Below are positions 16,869-25,007 of a stretch of 64,000 bases of DNA, piece after piece. Each line of letters begins with the position of its first letter. The stretch's first letter is position 1. A program made the position numbers and the translations under genes. Source of the DNA: Halomarinibacterium sp041392125 (GTDB taxonomy: Bacteria > Bacteroidota > Bacteroidia > Flavobacteriales > Flavobacteriaceae); contig JAWKMR010000003.1 in assembly GCA_041392125.1 (NCBI GenBank), positions 434,001 to 498,000 on the forward strand, written 5' to 3'. A model generated the notes under the pieces. It was not told the origin of the DNA. It saw nothing but the letters and a program-made list of their open reading frames with translations, and did not search any database.

Positions 16869-16912
16869 CTAAGATATAACAGGTTGAAATTGTTTACAGT
16901 AACATAAGTTAC
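16869..16912 (-). promoter_or_regulatory. Crp/Fnr-type operator and promoter of persulfide dioxygenase copy 2
   Basis: GTAAC-ATAA-GTTAC is at 16899-16912 and the minus-strand -7 candidate TATCTTAG at 16869-16876, with centres 33.0 bp apart. The predicted start of transcription near 16864 gives a leader of about 23 nt. No TTTG is present at -33, as expected for an activator-dependent promoter. Confidence 0.7.
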
Positions 16913-16919
16913 AGAGTAA

Positions 16920-17726
16920 TTATTTGGTAAATTCTTTGAAGATAATATAGACCGCCATAACAAGTACGAACCACCCAAAACCTTTTTTAAGTTTTTGACC
17001 GTCTATAAATTTATTGAGCCATACACCAATAAAAATTCCTAGTACCGAAACTAATGTAAAAACCAATAAAAAACTCCAATCTATTTCGAGGGTTTCAATA
17101 TCGCCAATAAAGCCAATAAGTGATTTTATAGCGATGATTAATAATGAGGTTGCCACTGCTTTTTTCATAGGTAGCTTCGCTAGCAGTACGAGTGCCGGAA
17201 TAATTAAAAACCCACCTCCGGCGCCTACAATTCCTGTTAAAGTACCTACTACAATCCCCTCCATAATAATTAATGGGTAGTTGTAGGAAACAGCTCCTTC
17301 CTCTTCAATGGCTGATGATACTTTTTTATTCCGAATCATTGAAAAAGAAGCTATTAGCATGATGATGGCGAAGAAAACCATAATGGCAATATTCTTAGTA
17401 AGCATAAAACTACCCAAATGGAAAAGTTCTTCCGGAATGGATGGGACTAAGTATTTTCGGGCGACATAAACAGCAATAAAAGCAGGGATAGAAAAAACAA
17501 TGGCCGTTCTGAAATCGATTAACTTTTTTTGAATATTTTTTACCGCTCCCACTAAAGCAGAAACACCTACCACAAAGAGAGAGTAAGCTGTAGCGGTTAC
17601 CGGATTAATGTAAAATAGATAAACGAGTACAGGAACGGTTAAAATAGACCCTCCGCCACCAATTAAGCCTAATACAACTCCGATGAGTAAAGCTCCAAAA
17701 TATCCCAAAATTTGCAAAGTATCCAT
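16920..17726 (-). CDS. TauE/SafE family sulfite (organosulfur) exporter
   Basis: This 268-residue membrane protein has about eight helices in two similar halves, each with the family's Gly-rich motif (GLIGGGGSILTVPVLV near residue 20 and GIVGAGGGFLIIPALV near 165). TauE/SafE proteins move sulfite, sulfonates or other sulfur anions across the inner membrane. Next to two persulfide dioxygenases that produce sulfite, it most likely exports sulfite. An operator with a perfect -7 element lies 48 bp upstream. Confidence 0.9.
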   Translation of the reverse strand: MDTLQILGYFGALLIGVVLGLIGGGGSILTVPVLVYLFYINPVTATAYSLFVVGVSALVGAVKNIQKKLIDFRTAIVFSIPAFIAVYVARKYLVPSIPEELFHLGSFMLTKNIAIMVFFAIIMLIASFSMIRNKKVSSAIEEEGAVSYNYPLIIMEGIVVGTLTGIVGAGGGFLIIPALVLLAKLPMKKAVATSLLIIAIKSLIGFIGDIETLEIDWSFLLVFTLVSVLGIFIGVWLNKFIDGQKLKKGFGWFVLVMAVYIIFKEFTK

Positions 17727-17743
17727 ATGCTATTCTTAATAAG

Positions 17744-17787
17744 CAAAACTATTACTATCATTTAGTAAGGCCTGTAACAAAGGTTAC
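17744..17787 (-). promoter_or_regulatory. Crp/Fnr-type operator and promoter of the TauE/SafE gene
   Basis: The repeat TGTAAC-AAAG-GTTACA (core 17774-17787) is the most symmetrical of the three. The minus-strand -7 element TAGTTTTG at 17744-17751 matches TAnnTTTG fully. Their centres are 33.0 bp apart, putting the operator near -41.5 from a start around 17738. Confidence 0.75.
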
Positions 17788-17797
17788 AAAAGAGATT

Positions 17798-18430
17798 TTA
17801 AGATATGAATACTTCAATATTATTTCGGTTCAATTTAATTTTCCCCAATTTTTCAAGATTCTTTAAGAGTCTTGAAATAACTACCCTGGAGGTGTGTAGC
17901 TCATAGGCTATTTCTTGATGGGTAGCGTGAATAATGGTGTCGTTAGAAATCTTTACTTTGTCGTGAAGGTATTTGGATAATCGTTCATCCATTTTCAAAA
18001 AGGCAATGCTATCAATAGTTTCTAACATTTCTTTAATTCTATTATGATAACTTTCAAAGACAAAGTTTCTCCAAGTTCTGTATTTTCCAGTCCATTCTTC
18101 CATTTTCCGAATAGGAATCATAACCAATTTGGTGTCTAGTTCTGCTACGGCTCTTATTTCACTTTTTGTCTGCCCTAAGCAACAATTTAGGGTCATGGCA
18201 CAAGTATCGCCTCGTTCTAAGAAATAAAGTAACAACTCGTCTCCTTCGTTGTCTTCTCTTAATATTTTTATAGCTCCGGAGATAAGCAATGGCATTGATT
18301 TTATATATTCGCCTATGTCTATTAAAGTGAACCCTTCGGGAATATCTTTAAAGGTGCCCACTTGATTAATCTCTTCAAGCAATTCATTTTCAAATAAGTG
18401 CCCATAGCTATTTTTAAGCTCTTGTATCAT
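17798..18430 (-). CDS. Crp/Fnr family transcriptional regulator of the sulfur island
   Basis: From the ATG at 18430 this is a 210-residue regulator: a cyclic-nucleotide-binding-like sensor domain (about 10-115), a dimer helix (about 120-140), and a C-terminal winged helix (about 150-205) with recognition helix SRVVISRLLK at 181-190. A longer reading from 18490 would be translated from the preceding gene's terminator and is rejected. The sensor lacks an obvious cAMP-binding signature but has Cys77, Cys83 and Cys84 in CAMTLNCCLG, which could sense oxidants or persulfide. The helix keeps the Ser-Arg of FNR but has Val where FNR has Glu, consistent with a different half-site such as GTAAC. Confidence 0.88.
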   Translation of the reverse strand: MIQELKNSYGHLFENELLEEINQVGTFKDIPEGFTLIDIGEYIKSMPLLISGAIKILREDNEGDELLLYFLERGDTCAMTLNCCLGQTKSEIRAVAELDTKLVMIPIRKMEEWTGKYRTWRNFVFESYHNRIKEMLETIDSIAFLKMDERLSKYLHDKVKISNDTIIHATHQEIAYELHTSRVVISRLLKNLEKLGKIKLNRNNIEVFIS

Positions 18431-18455
18431 ACTCAGTAAATAATTCAATAAATAT

Positions 18456-18484
18456 AAAAAAAGCCCCTTATAAAGGGGCTTTAT
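18456..18484 (-). terminator. Terminator of the subtilase gene
   Basis: AAGCCCCTT (18461-18469) pairs perfectly with AAGGGGCTT (18473-18481) around a 3-nt loop, flanked by A- and T-rich runs. It separates the subtilase from the regulator gene. Confidence 0.88.
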
Positions 18485-18502
18485 AAACAAACTTTACTGC
18501 AC

Positions 18503-21500
18503 TTAATTTTTTAATAGTTTTTTGGTAATTGTTCCTGCTTCCGTTTTAATGGTTACAAAGTAAATACCTTCACTATAATTTGTAACATTAAGGTTTATAG
18601 TAGATTGAACAGTTACGTCTTGTTTTAACTGAGAAATAATTTGACCTAAACTATTGGCAACAGTTATTTCTGTTTTTCCTGAAAGGTTTTTTCCAAAATA
18701 AATAGATACCACCTCTGAAGCCGGATTAGGATACATTGCTATTTGACTAGAGACAAAATCAGAAGAGGAAAGAGCTCCATTGATATTAATATTATCAATG
18801 TGAGTACTATTTCCATAACCGTTAATATTCACAAATCGGAAGAAAGCAATCTCTCCAGCATAGGGGCTTAAATCAATAGTTTCTAACCTCCAATCACTTG
18901 GTGTAGCTGGAGCCCAGTTATTTGTCGTATTATAATCCGGGAGTGTGGATAGATCCAAATCTGTTTTTTCATATATTGTTGTAAAAGTACTACCACAGTC
19001 AGTAGAAATTTCTACTCTTAAGGCATCAAATAAAGTTGCTGAGTATTGTGCTTTTGCTAATGCAAATTCTAATACTGGGGCTGTAATACCGGATAAATCA
19101 AAATACTCGGTAACTAAATAATCTTCTTCGCCGGGAGCGTTGTAATTGTAATTATCGATGTGAGCTGCTCTAGTAAGATTTCCATCAATACCTGCAATAC
19201 TTGCTCTAGATTGCCAGGTAATATCGCTATCCGGGTTTTCAATAAACCATCCAACAGGAGGGACATCATTTACCTCAAATGTTTCTTCAAATGGGGTTGC
19301 TGTAGCTTCTGTTTGGGCGTAAAAATCTAATGTTTTTTCATCATTTGATGAATTTTGATCCCCTGCTAGAGTTACATAGGATGTTAAGGTATAATTTCCA
19401 TTTGAACTTATTGTTACGGGAGTGGCAAATTCATGAGTAACTTGTTCTCCTGAATTTAAAGTTCCCGTATAAGTCTCATCTACCACTGCTCCTCCCGAAA
19501 GTTGATAACTTACTGTAAAGTTGCTTTGAGGATCAATACCTGTATTTGTAATATTTACTGAAATAATGGTATCTGAAGAACCTCCACATGCCCCTGAAAA
19601 ATCTCCGGGATTGTTATTAATGGAAGTTAATTCCATATCATTCAATAAGGAACAATTTAAAAGCCCTCCGGGATGACTAGATGCAATAAGCCTCTTTGTT
19701 TTCCAACCGGCAGTATTGTTTTTTGCTACTATAGAATACCACATAGGGTCACTCGAATTTGCAATAGGAACGGTAATAGAATTTGTAGCACTACTGCCTG
19801 CTATTTCCATGTATTTGGCTCCAAGAATATACAAATCATAGCTTTCGGCGCCTGGTATAGCATTCCAATTAAAGACCGCTTGTGTGGGGCAAACTTGAGT
19901 TAAGGTTAGTCCGGTAACTTGGTCTGCTATAGAGAAAGTTCCGTCGCTTTCATCTGAAAAAGCCCCACTGGTAATTCTAATTTTAGCTTCTCCGGTTAAA
20001 GTAGTAGGAACAAGCCAGTTGTAGTTTGTTACTGTATTGGCGACACTACCTATGTTATTCCAAGTGCCTCCATTGTTAGTAGAATATTCAAGAGTAAAAC
20101 CGGCAACTGTATTGATTGCGTCCCAGTGAATGGTTTCTTGTTGTCCAGGGACAAAACTTTCCCCATCATTAGGATACGTTAAAGTTAAATTGTCTTGAAT
20201 AATTTCGTAGACAATGTAATAGCTTTGTGGGCCTACAGGAACATTGAATCCTGTAATGTCTAAATCATAGTTTCCAGCTGCAGGATTATTAATCAACACC
20301 TGTTCTACGTTATTTAAATGGTCGGGGCCATGAGTCGCGGGAAGATCCAATAAGGTAGGATCTGGCGTAGAATCAAGAACCCAAGGTAATTGGGTGTTAC
20401 TTGAAGGATCTGTAACCACTAAGTCTAAATCATTTACTAAAGCCGGAGAGGCTCCCGGAGTAGCAGCAGCATCGCTCCAATATAGCATGAAACGAACTTG
20501 CGTTGTTCCTGTGGGGACATTTATAGTATGAGTATTTGTAGTGCCTTGGGTAATATCGTCTGATAAATACCTTCCTTCTTCAATTAAAATTCCGGCACGT
20601 AGGGCATTTACAATTCCCCATCCAAATTTGAAATCGGGGCCCACATTTCCGTAATCATTGGCAGTGTTCAATAAAGTAGCTTTAATAAGTGCCGATTCTG
20701 GCAGTGCACCTCCATTAAGGTCGCCATAAGCCTCGTACAATTGAGCTGAAATTCCGGCAATTCCGGGAGCAGCCCCGGAAGTTCCACCAAAAACTTGATA
20801 GGTGTTATTCTCGCTAGTTGAATTTTGGTTTTGGCCATTGGCAGCAATGTCCGGTTTAATTCTACCGTCATGGGCAGGACCTCTACTGCTGGATGTTACT
20901 AAATTTCCATTATAAAAAACATTGGCAGTGGCAATTACATTTTTACCCTGTTTATGCCCTCCTGTAATATTTCCCCATTGGCTTCCAGCACCATAACCAC
21001 AATTATTACCATTGGAGTTCCCAGCAGAGAATACGTGTAAAAGAGTAGGAATTGCAAGCGTTTGAGTATCTACTGTTTCAGTAATAGTAGTATACCCAGC
21101 ATTACAGCCGTTGCTGTAAGACGAGTTTGTTATTTGAACGTCTCCGGAATTAATTAAATTCACTGTGGGAGAATCTAAAAAGTTAGCTTGATAGTTCACC
21201 ACATACACATCAGAACCTGCAGCCATTCCTCTCATGTCCGGATTTAGGTTTCCGGCACCCGCCATAATACCTCCTACGCCATCTCCATGGGTTTGTCCGG
21301 TACCACTGGCAGAGGTATTGTCTATTCTACCTTGAAAATCGATATGAGGCCCAACAATTCCATCGTCTCTTACCATAACTCCCATTCCTAAACCAGTATA
21401 ATTTCTTCCGGCACCTTGCGTATCAAGATTACTGGATCTGTGTAAACTTCTCCCTCGGGTATCGTCTTTAACATCGGGTGCAACAATAAGTTCTACCCAT

Positions 21501-22078
21501 TTTACATAGGCTAAATTTGAAAGGTCCTCTAGACAATTATCAGGGATTAATAAATCGACATTATTGGATCCTTTGTAGGCTTGTTGAAGTGAGATTTGTC
21601 TTTCGGCTAAGTCATTCATCACAAAATTGTAATCTACATATTCGTGATATTGAAGGGTTACTAATATTTTATCGTTTACTTGTGCCCATTCTCCAATATT
21701 TCCATTTTTAAGATCTTCACTTAATTTGAAACGCCCTTCTACAGGAATAATAGCTCTAACACCACTATTCCTTAAATATTCCACGGAGGTAGTTTCAGGA
21801 AAATAAAATAAATAGGTTTTGTGTGGGATATAATTGATTAATTGAAGCCCCATAGCTTTAAATTGGTCTTGAATATTTTGGGTAGGGGTATTAAAGAACT
21901 GAACCCAACCAATATACCCATTTCCTAACTTGGAGCTTTCGGGCATTTGATTCCAATTAAAAGTTTGAATATTTTCTTGAATCTCTATAGTTTCATCTTG
22001 AAACTGGATGTTAAATGAATTTTGAGAAAACCCCAAGAATGGAATCATCGCAAAAAGCAGGAAGATAGTTTTTTTCAT
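18503..22078 (-). CDS. Secreted S8 subtilisin-like protease with T9SS type A sorting domain
   Basis: This 1191-residue protein has a signal peptide (1-18), a prodomain-like region, and an S8 catalytic domain (about 215-500) with Asp in VRDDG, His in THGDGVGG and Ser in GGTSGAAP. Beta-sandwich and fibronectin-like modules and a jelly-roll segment follow, then a C-terminal T9SS sorting domain (about 1110-1191; MYPNPASEVVSIYF and a final KKLLKN). It should be exported through the outer membrane and anchored or released to degrade protein. A -7 element TATATTTG lies at 22216-22223 (minus strand), which would leave a leader of about 130 nt. Confidence 0.93.
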   Translation of the reverse strand: MKKTIFLLFAMIPFLGFSQNSFNIQFQDETIEIQENIQTFNWNQMPESSKLGNGYIGWVQFFNTPTQNIQDQFKAMGLQLINYIPHKTYLFYFPETTSVEYLRNSGVRAIIPVEGRFKLSEDLKNGNIGEWAQVNDKILVTLQYHEYVDYNFVMNDLAERQISLQQAYKGSNNVDLLIPDNCLEDLSNLAYVKWVELIVAPDVKDDTRGRSLHRSSNLDTQGAGRNYTGLGMGVMVRDDGIVGPHIDFQGRIDNTSASGTGQTHGDGVGGIMAGAGNLNPDMRGMAAGSDVYVVNYQANFLDSPTVNLINSGDVQITNSSYSNGCNAGYTTITETVDTQTLAIPTLLHVFSAGNSNGNNCGYGAGSQWGNITGGHKQGKNVIATANVFYNGNLVTSSSRGPAHDGRIKPDIAANGQNQNSTSENNTYQVFGGTSGAAPGIAGISAQLYEAYGDLNGGALPESALIKATLLNTANDYGNVGPDFKFGWGIVNALRAGILIEEGRYLSDDITQGTTNTHTINVPTGTTQVRFMLYWSDAAATPGASPALVNDLDLVVTDPSSNTQLPWVLDSTPDPTLLDLPATHGPDHLNNVEQVLINNPAAGNYDLDITGFNVPVGPQSYYIVYEIIQDNLTLTYPNDGESFVPGQQETIHWDAINTVAGFTLEYSTNNGGTWNNIGSVANTVTNYNWLVPTTLTGEAKIRITSGAFSDESDGTFSIADQVTGLTLTQVCPTQAVFNWNAIPGAESYDLYILGAKYMEIAGSSATNSITVPIANSSDPMWYSIVAKNNTAGWKTKRLIASSHPGGLLNCSLLNDMELTSINNNPGDFSGACGGSSDTIISVNITNTGIDPQSNFTVSYQLSGGAVVDETYTGTLNSGEQVTHEFATPVTISSNGNYTLTSYVTLAGDQNSSNDEKTLDFYAQTEATATPFEETFEVNDVPPVGWFIENPDSDITWQSRASIAGIDGNLTRAAHIDNYNYNAPGEEDYLVTEYFDLSGITAPVLEFALAKAQYSATLFDALRVEISTDCGSTFTTIYEKTDLDLSTLPDYNTTNNWAPATPSDWRLETIDLSPYAGEIAFFRFVNINGYGNSTHIDNININGALSSSDFVSSQIAMYPNPASEVVSIYFGKNLSGKTEITVANSLGQIISQLKQDVTVQSTINLNVTNYSEGIYFVTIKTEAGTITKKLLKN

Positions 22079-22273
22079 TGGTAGTATTTATTTGATAAAA
22101 TAGAAGATGCCATGCCCTTTTGGAACATCTTCTTTGGATTTGTAAAATTTTGAAACGGGCATTTCATAATGAACTGAATTTGAACTAAAAAGAGTTTAGA
22201 TTTTTCAAAAGTTACCAAATATAGAGATAATCTTTAAAAAAAGGAATATTTATTTCAAATTCAGGGGAGGTTT
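22079..22273. other. Intergenic region upstream of the subtilase gene
   Basis: No gene is seen here. On the minus strand TATATTTG (22216-22223) is a full -7 match without a good -33 partner, so the promoter may need an activator. A short inverted match around CATCTTC is weak. Confidence 0.4.
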
Positions 22274-22786
22274 TTAAGCCTCAAAAAGCGCTTTTAATTC
22301 GGTAGCTTCAGAAGGTTTCATTTTACCGGCCAAAACAAGGCTAAGTTGTTTTCTTCGCAAGGCAGCATCAAAGCGTTGTTTTTCCAATTCGGTTTCAGGC
22401 ACTAATTCTGGAACTTTTACGGGACTTCCCATTTCATCTACCGCAACAAAAGTGTAAATGGCTTCATTGGCTTTACTTCTTAAGCCACTTTCGCGGTCTT
22501 CAATCCATACATCCAAAAAAACCTCCATAGAGCTTTTAAATGCACGAGATACGTGTGCTTCGACAGTAACAACACTCCCCAGTGGAATCATTTTATTGAA
22601 TGCCACATGATTCACTGAAGCAGTTACCACAATTCTTCTACTATGTCTTCTGGCAGCAATACTGGCAGCTCTGTCCATTCTTGCCAAGAGTTCACCGCCA
22701 AACATGTTCCCAATAGGGTTGGTTTCACTAGGTAAAACTAAGTCGGTAATGATCGTGCGAGATTCTTTAGGGGTTTTGCCTTCCAT
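22274..22786 (-). CDS. Acyl-CoA thioesterase (hotdog fold)
   Basis: This 170-residue single-hotdog protein has the family motifs NPIGNMFGGELLARMD (residues 22-37) and NHVAFNKMIPLGSVV (about 59-73), as in YciA and cytosolic acyl-CoA hydrolases. It hydrolyses fatty acyl-CoA to free acid and CoA in the cytoplasm. A minus-strand -7 element TACCTTTG (22806-22813) predicts a short leader of about 13 nt. No operon partner is evident. Confidence 0.9.
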   Translation of the reverse strand: MEGKTPKESRTIITDLVLPSETNPIGNMFGGELLARMDRAASIAARRHSRRIVVTASVNHVAFNKMIPLGSVVTVEAHVSRAFKSSMEVFLDVWIEDRESGLRSKANEAIYTFVAVDEMGSPVKVPELVPETELEKQRFDAALRRKQLSLVLAGKMKPSEATELKALFEA

Positions 22787-22870
22787 TTTGGGTTTATTTT
22801 TGTAGCAAAGGTATAAAGTATTTCCCCTTTAAAAAAGCTGTAAAAAGGTAGAAAGGAGGATAAATAAGAT

Positions 22871-23791
22871 TTATTCTGAAAGGTCTTGTACCAATAACCA
22901 AGCCTCTTTGTTTTCTGAAAGTTGAATTTGTTGAAGTGCTTTTAATGCTTCTAACCTGTCTTGATGAGAACTATAAACCACTTGGTGCAATCCATATTTG
23001 TTAACGCCCAGTAGTTTTGCAGAAAATCCCTTTTTCTGAAGTTGTTGTACTTTATTTAGGGCATTTTCTTCTACTCTAAAAGCCCCTGCAACTAAGTGAT
23101 ATTTCCCCTTTTCTTTAGGGACGGAAAGGGTTAATGGTGGGAATGCATCAATTACAAAAGTGGCTTCCTGAATTTGGTTTTCTACCAAAGCATCTGCCTT
23201 TTTCTTTTCGGCAAAATTGTATTTTTCTACTTGGTTCTCATACATTTTTAACCCACTCAATGAGCCCAAAGTAATAGCCAATAACCCAACAGCAGCATAG
23301 CGCATATAAGGGATGGCTACTTTTCCTTTTTCGGGTTTTAAAGCAACTACTTTTGAAGCTATTTCTTCCGTAGCTCTTTCAATAAGGGGAGAACTAAACG
23401 AAGAAAGACCAAAAGAGGCTTTGCTGTAATTGTCTTTTAAAGAAGGGGAGAACTGAATTTTTCTTTCGTTATTTAAATAAAATTCCCCAATGTTTTTCAA
23501 TTCAATGGTTTCTCCTTCAGAAAGTTTTAAAGAAAGTTCTCCGGCAAAATTTCTGATTCTTTGCAAAGCTACTTCATAACTACAGGCTTCTACAGAGGCT
23601 ACATAATGCGCCAAAATACCATCATTTGTTTGTAATTGTCTGTTAAAGGAAAGTGTTTTCCCGGGAGGGTAAAAGGTATGATTGTCATCAATTTGCGCGG
23701 CACGATATTGTGTTAAAAAGGCACCAAAGCCAGGAATAATAACACATTCATAGCGGTATAACAAATCTTTTATGTAGGTTGCTAATTGCAT
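22871..23791 (-). CDS. HU-type (CCDC81-like) plus SPOR domain membrane protein
   Basis: This 306-residue protein has an N-terminal HU/CCDC81-like domain (about 1-125), a linker, one membrane helix (about 165-185) and a C-terminal SPOR domain (about 230-305; KYHLVAGAFRVEENA). SPOR domains bind septal peptidoglycan stripped of stem peptides, so the protein should span the inner membrane with SPOR in the periplasm at the division site and the HU-like part in the cytoplasm. A perfect promoter ends 5 nt before the ATG, so the message may be leaderless. Confidence 0.85.
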   Translation of the reverse strand: MQLATYIKDLLYRYECVIIPGFGAFLTQYRAAQIDDNHTFYPPGKTLSFNRQLQTNDGILAHYVASVEACSYEVALQRIRNFAGELSLKLSEGETIELKNIGEFYLNNERKIQFSPSLKDNYSKASFGLSSFSSPLIERATEEIASKVVALKPEKGKVAIPYMRYAAVGLLAITLGSLSGLKMYENQVEKYNFAEKKKADALVENQIQEATFVIDAFPPLTLSVPKEKGKYHLVAGAFRVEENALNKVQQLQKKGFSAKLLGVNKYGLHQVVYSSHQDRLEALKALQQIQLSENKEAWLLVQDLSE

Positions 23792-23796
23792 GTAAG

Positions 23797-23828
23797 CAAA
23801 CTTATATTTTTTTTAGCCTACAATCAAA
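23797..23828 (-). promoter_or_regulatory. Promoter of the HU-SPOR gene, possibly leaderless
   Basis: On the minus strand TTTG (23825-23828) and TAAGTTTG (23797-23804) are separated by 20 bp, a complete consensus match. The -7 element ends 5 nt before the start codon at 23791, so transcription should start at or next to the ATG. Confidence 0.65.
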
Positions 23829-23866
23829 ACATCCCACAGGAACTTTTCAACAAATAAAAAATTCGT

Positions 23867-23874
23867 TATTTTTG
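23867..23874 (+). promoter_or_regulatory. Candidate -7 element for dprA
   Basis: TATTTTTG matches TAnnTTTG. A degenerate TTTC lies 18 bp upstream. It predicts a leader of about 20 nt before the ATG at 23901. Confidence 0.5.
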
Positions 23875-23900
23875 AAAAACTCCCCCCATAGATTTATTGT

Positions 23901-25007
23901 ATGCTTTCAACAAAGGAATTGTTATTTGTCCTTGCGCTTCAGCGTGTTCCTAATTTAGGGGATACTTCAGCAAAAAAATTAATTAATGTAGTGGGTTCTG
24001 CGGAAGGAATTTTCAGGGAAAAAAAAGCAACATTATTAAAAATTGAAGGTATTGGTGGTAAAAAGTTGAAAGAACTTGACCTCTCTTTACAGATTCCAGA
24101 AGCAGAAGCAGAGCTTCAATATATAGAGACCAACAAGATTGAATATTTTTATTTTCTGGATAAAAACTACCCAGATCGATTAAAGCACTGTTTAGATGGG
24201 CCTTTGCTCTTTTTTCAGAAAGGGAATATCGATATTAAAAATAAAAAACTCATTAGCATCGTAGGAACCCGTAAAGCAACAACTTACGGGATTTCTTTTT
24301 GTGAAAAATTACTGGAAGATTTAGCCCCCCTAAAACCTGTAATTATTTCCGGATTTGCCTATGGAATTGATATTACCGCGCAAAAAAAGGCCATCGAGTT
24401 GGGATTACAAACCATAGGTTGTCTGGCTCATGGATTCAATCAAATTTATCCCAAAACACATAAAAAATATGTGTCTAAGGTTGAAGAAAACGGAGGGTTT
24501 ATTACCGAGTTTTGGAGCAATGATACTTTTGACAGAAATAATTTTTTAAAACGTAACCGAATTATAGCCGGGCTAAGTGAAGCTACCATTGTTATTGAAT
24601 CTGCCGAAAAAGGAGGGAGTCTGGTAACAGCCGATATTGCCAATTCATATAATAGAGAAGTATTTGCGGTCCCCGGAAGAGTAAATGATGTACAGAGCCA
24701 AGGGTGTAATAATTTAATTAAAACCCAACAAGCACAGCTACTTTCTTCTGCAGCAGATCTAGTTTATCAGTTAGGGTGGGAAGTAGCAAAAAAGAATACT
24801 ACACCCAAGCAAACACAGCTGTTTGTAGAATTGACCGAGGAAGAAAAAAAGATATGGAATTACCTAAAAGAAAAAGACCATGAACTTATTGATATCATTG
24901 CGGCGGACTGTAACTTACCTTCGTTTAAAATAGCATCATTACTATTAAATATGGAGTTGAAGGGAGTAATAAGACCTTTACCCGGAAAGATGTTTCAGGT
25001 AATTTAG
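23901..25007 (+). CDS. dprA: DNA-processing protein DprA
   Basis: DprA binds incoming single-stranded DNA and loads RecA during natural transformation. The 368-residue protein has an N-terminal helix-hairpin-helix-like region (about 5-70), the Rossmann-like DprA core (about 80-290; SIVGTRKATTYG, SGFAYGIDITAQ, the RNRIIAGLS and EKGGSLVTA segments) and a C-terminal winged helix (about 305-368). Its stop codon overlaps that of trpS on the other strand. Confidence 0.96.
   Translation: MLSTKELLFVLALQRVPNLGDTSAKKLINVVGSAEGIFREKKATLLKIEGIGGKKLKELDLSLQIPEAEAELQYIETNKIEYFYFLDKNYPDRLKHCLDGPLLFFQKGNIDIKNKKLISIVGTRKATTYGISFCEKLLEDLAPLKPVIISGFAYGIDITAQKKAIELGLQTIGCLAHGFNQIYPKTHKKYVSKVEENGGFITEFWSNDTFDRNNFLKRNRIIAGLSEATIVIESAEKGGSLVTADIANSYNREVFAVPGRVNDVQSQGCNNLIKTQQAQLLSSAADLVYQLGWEVAKKNTTPKQTQLFVELTEEEKKIWNYLKEKDHELIDIIAADCNLPSFKIASLLLNMELKGVIRPLPGKMFQVI

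Noticed and set aside
18431..18490. 20-residue N-terminal extension of the Crp/Fnr regulator
   Set aside because: It would be translated from the terminator of the preceding subtilase gene; the family begins at the later Met.
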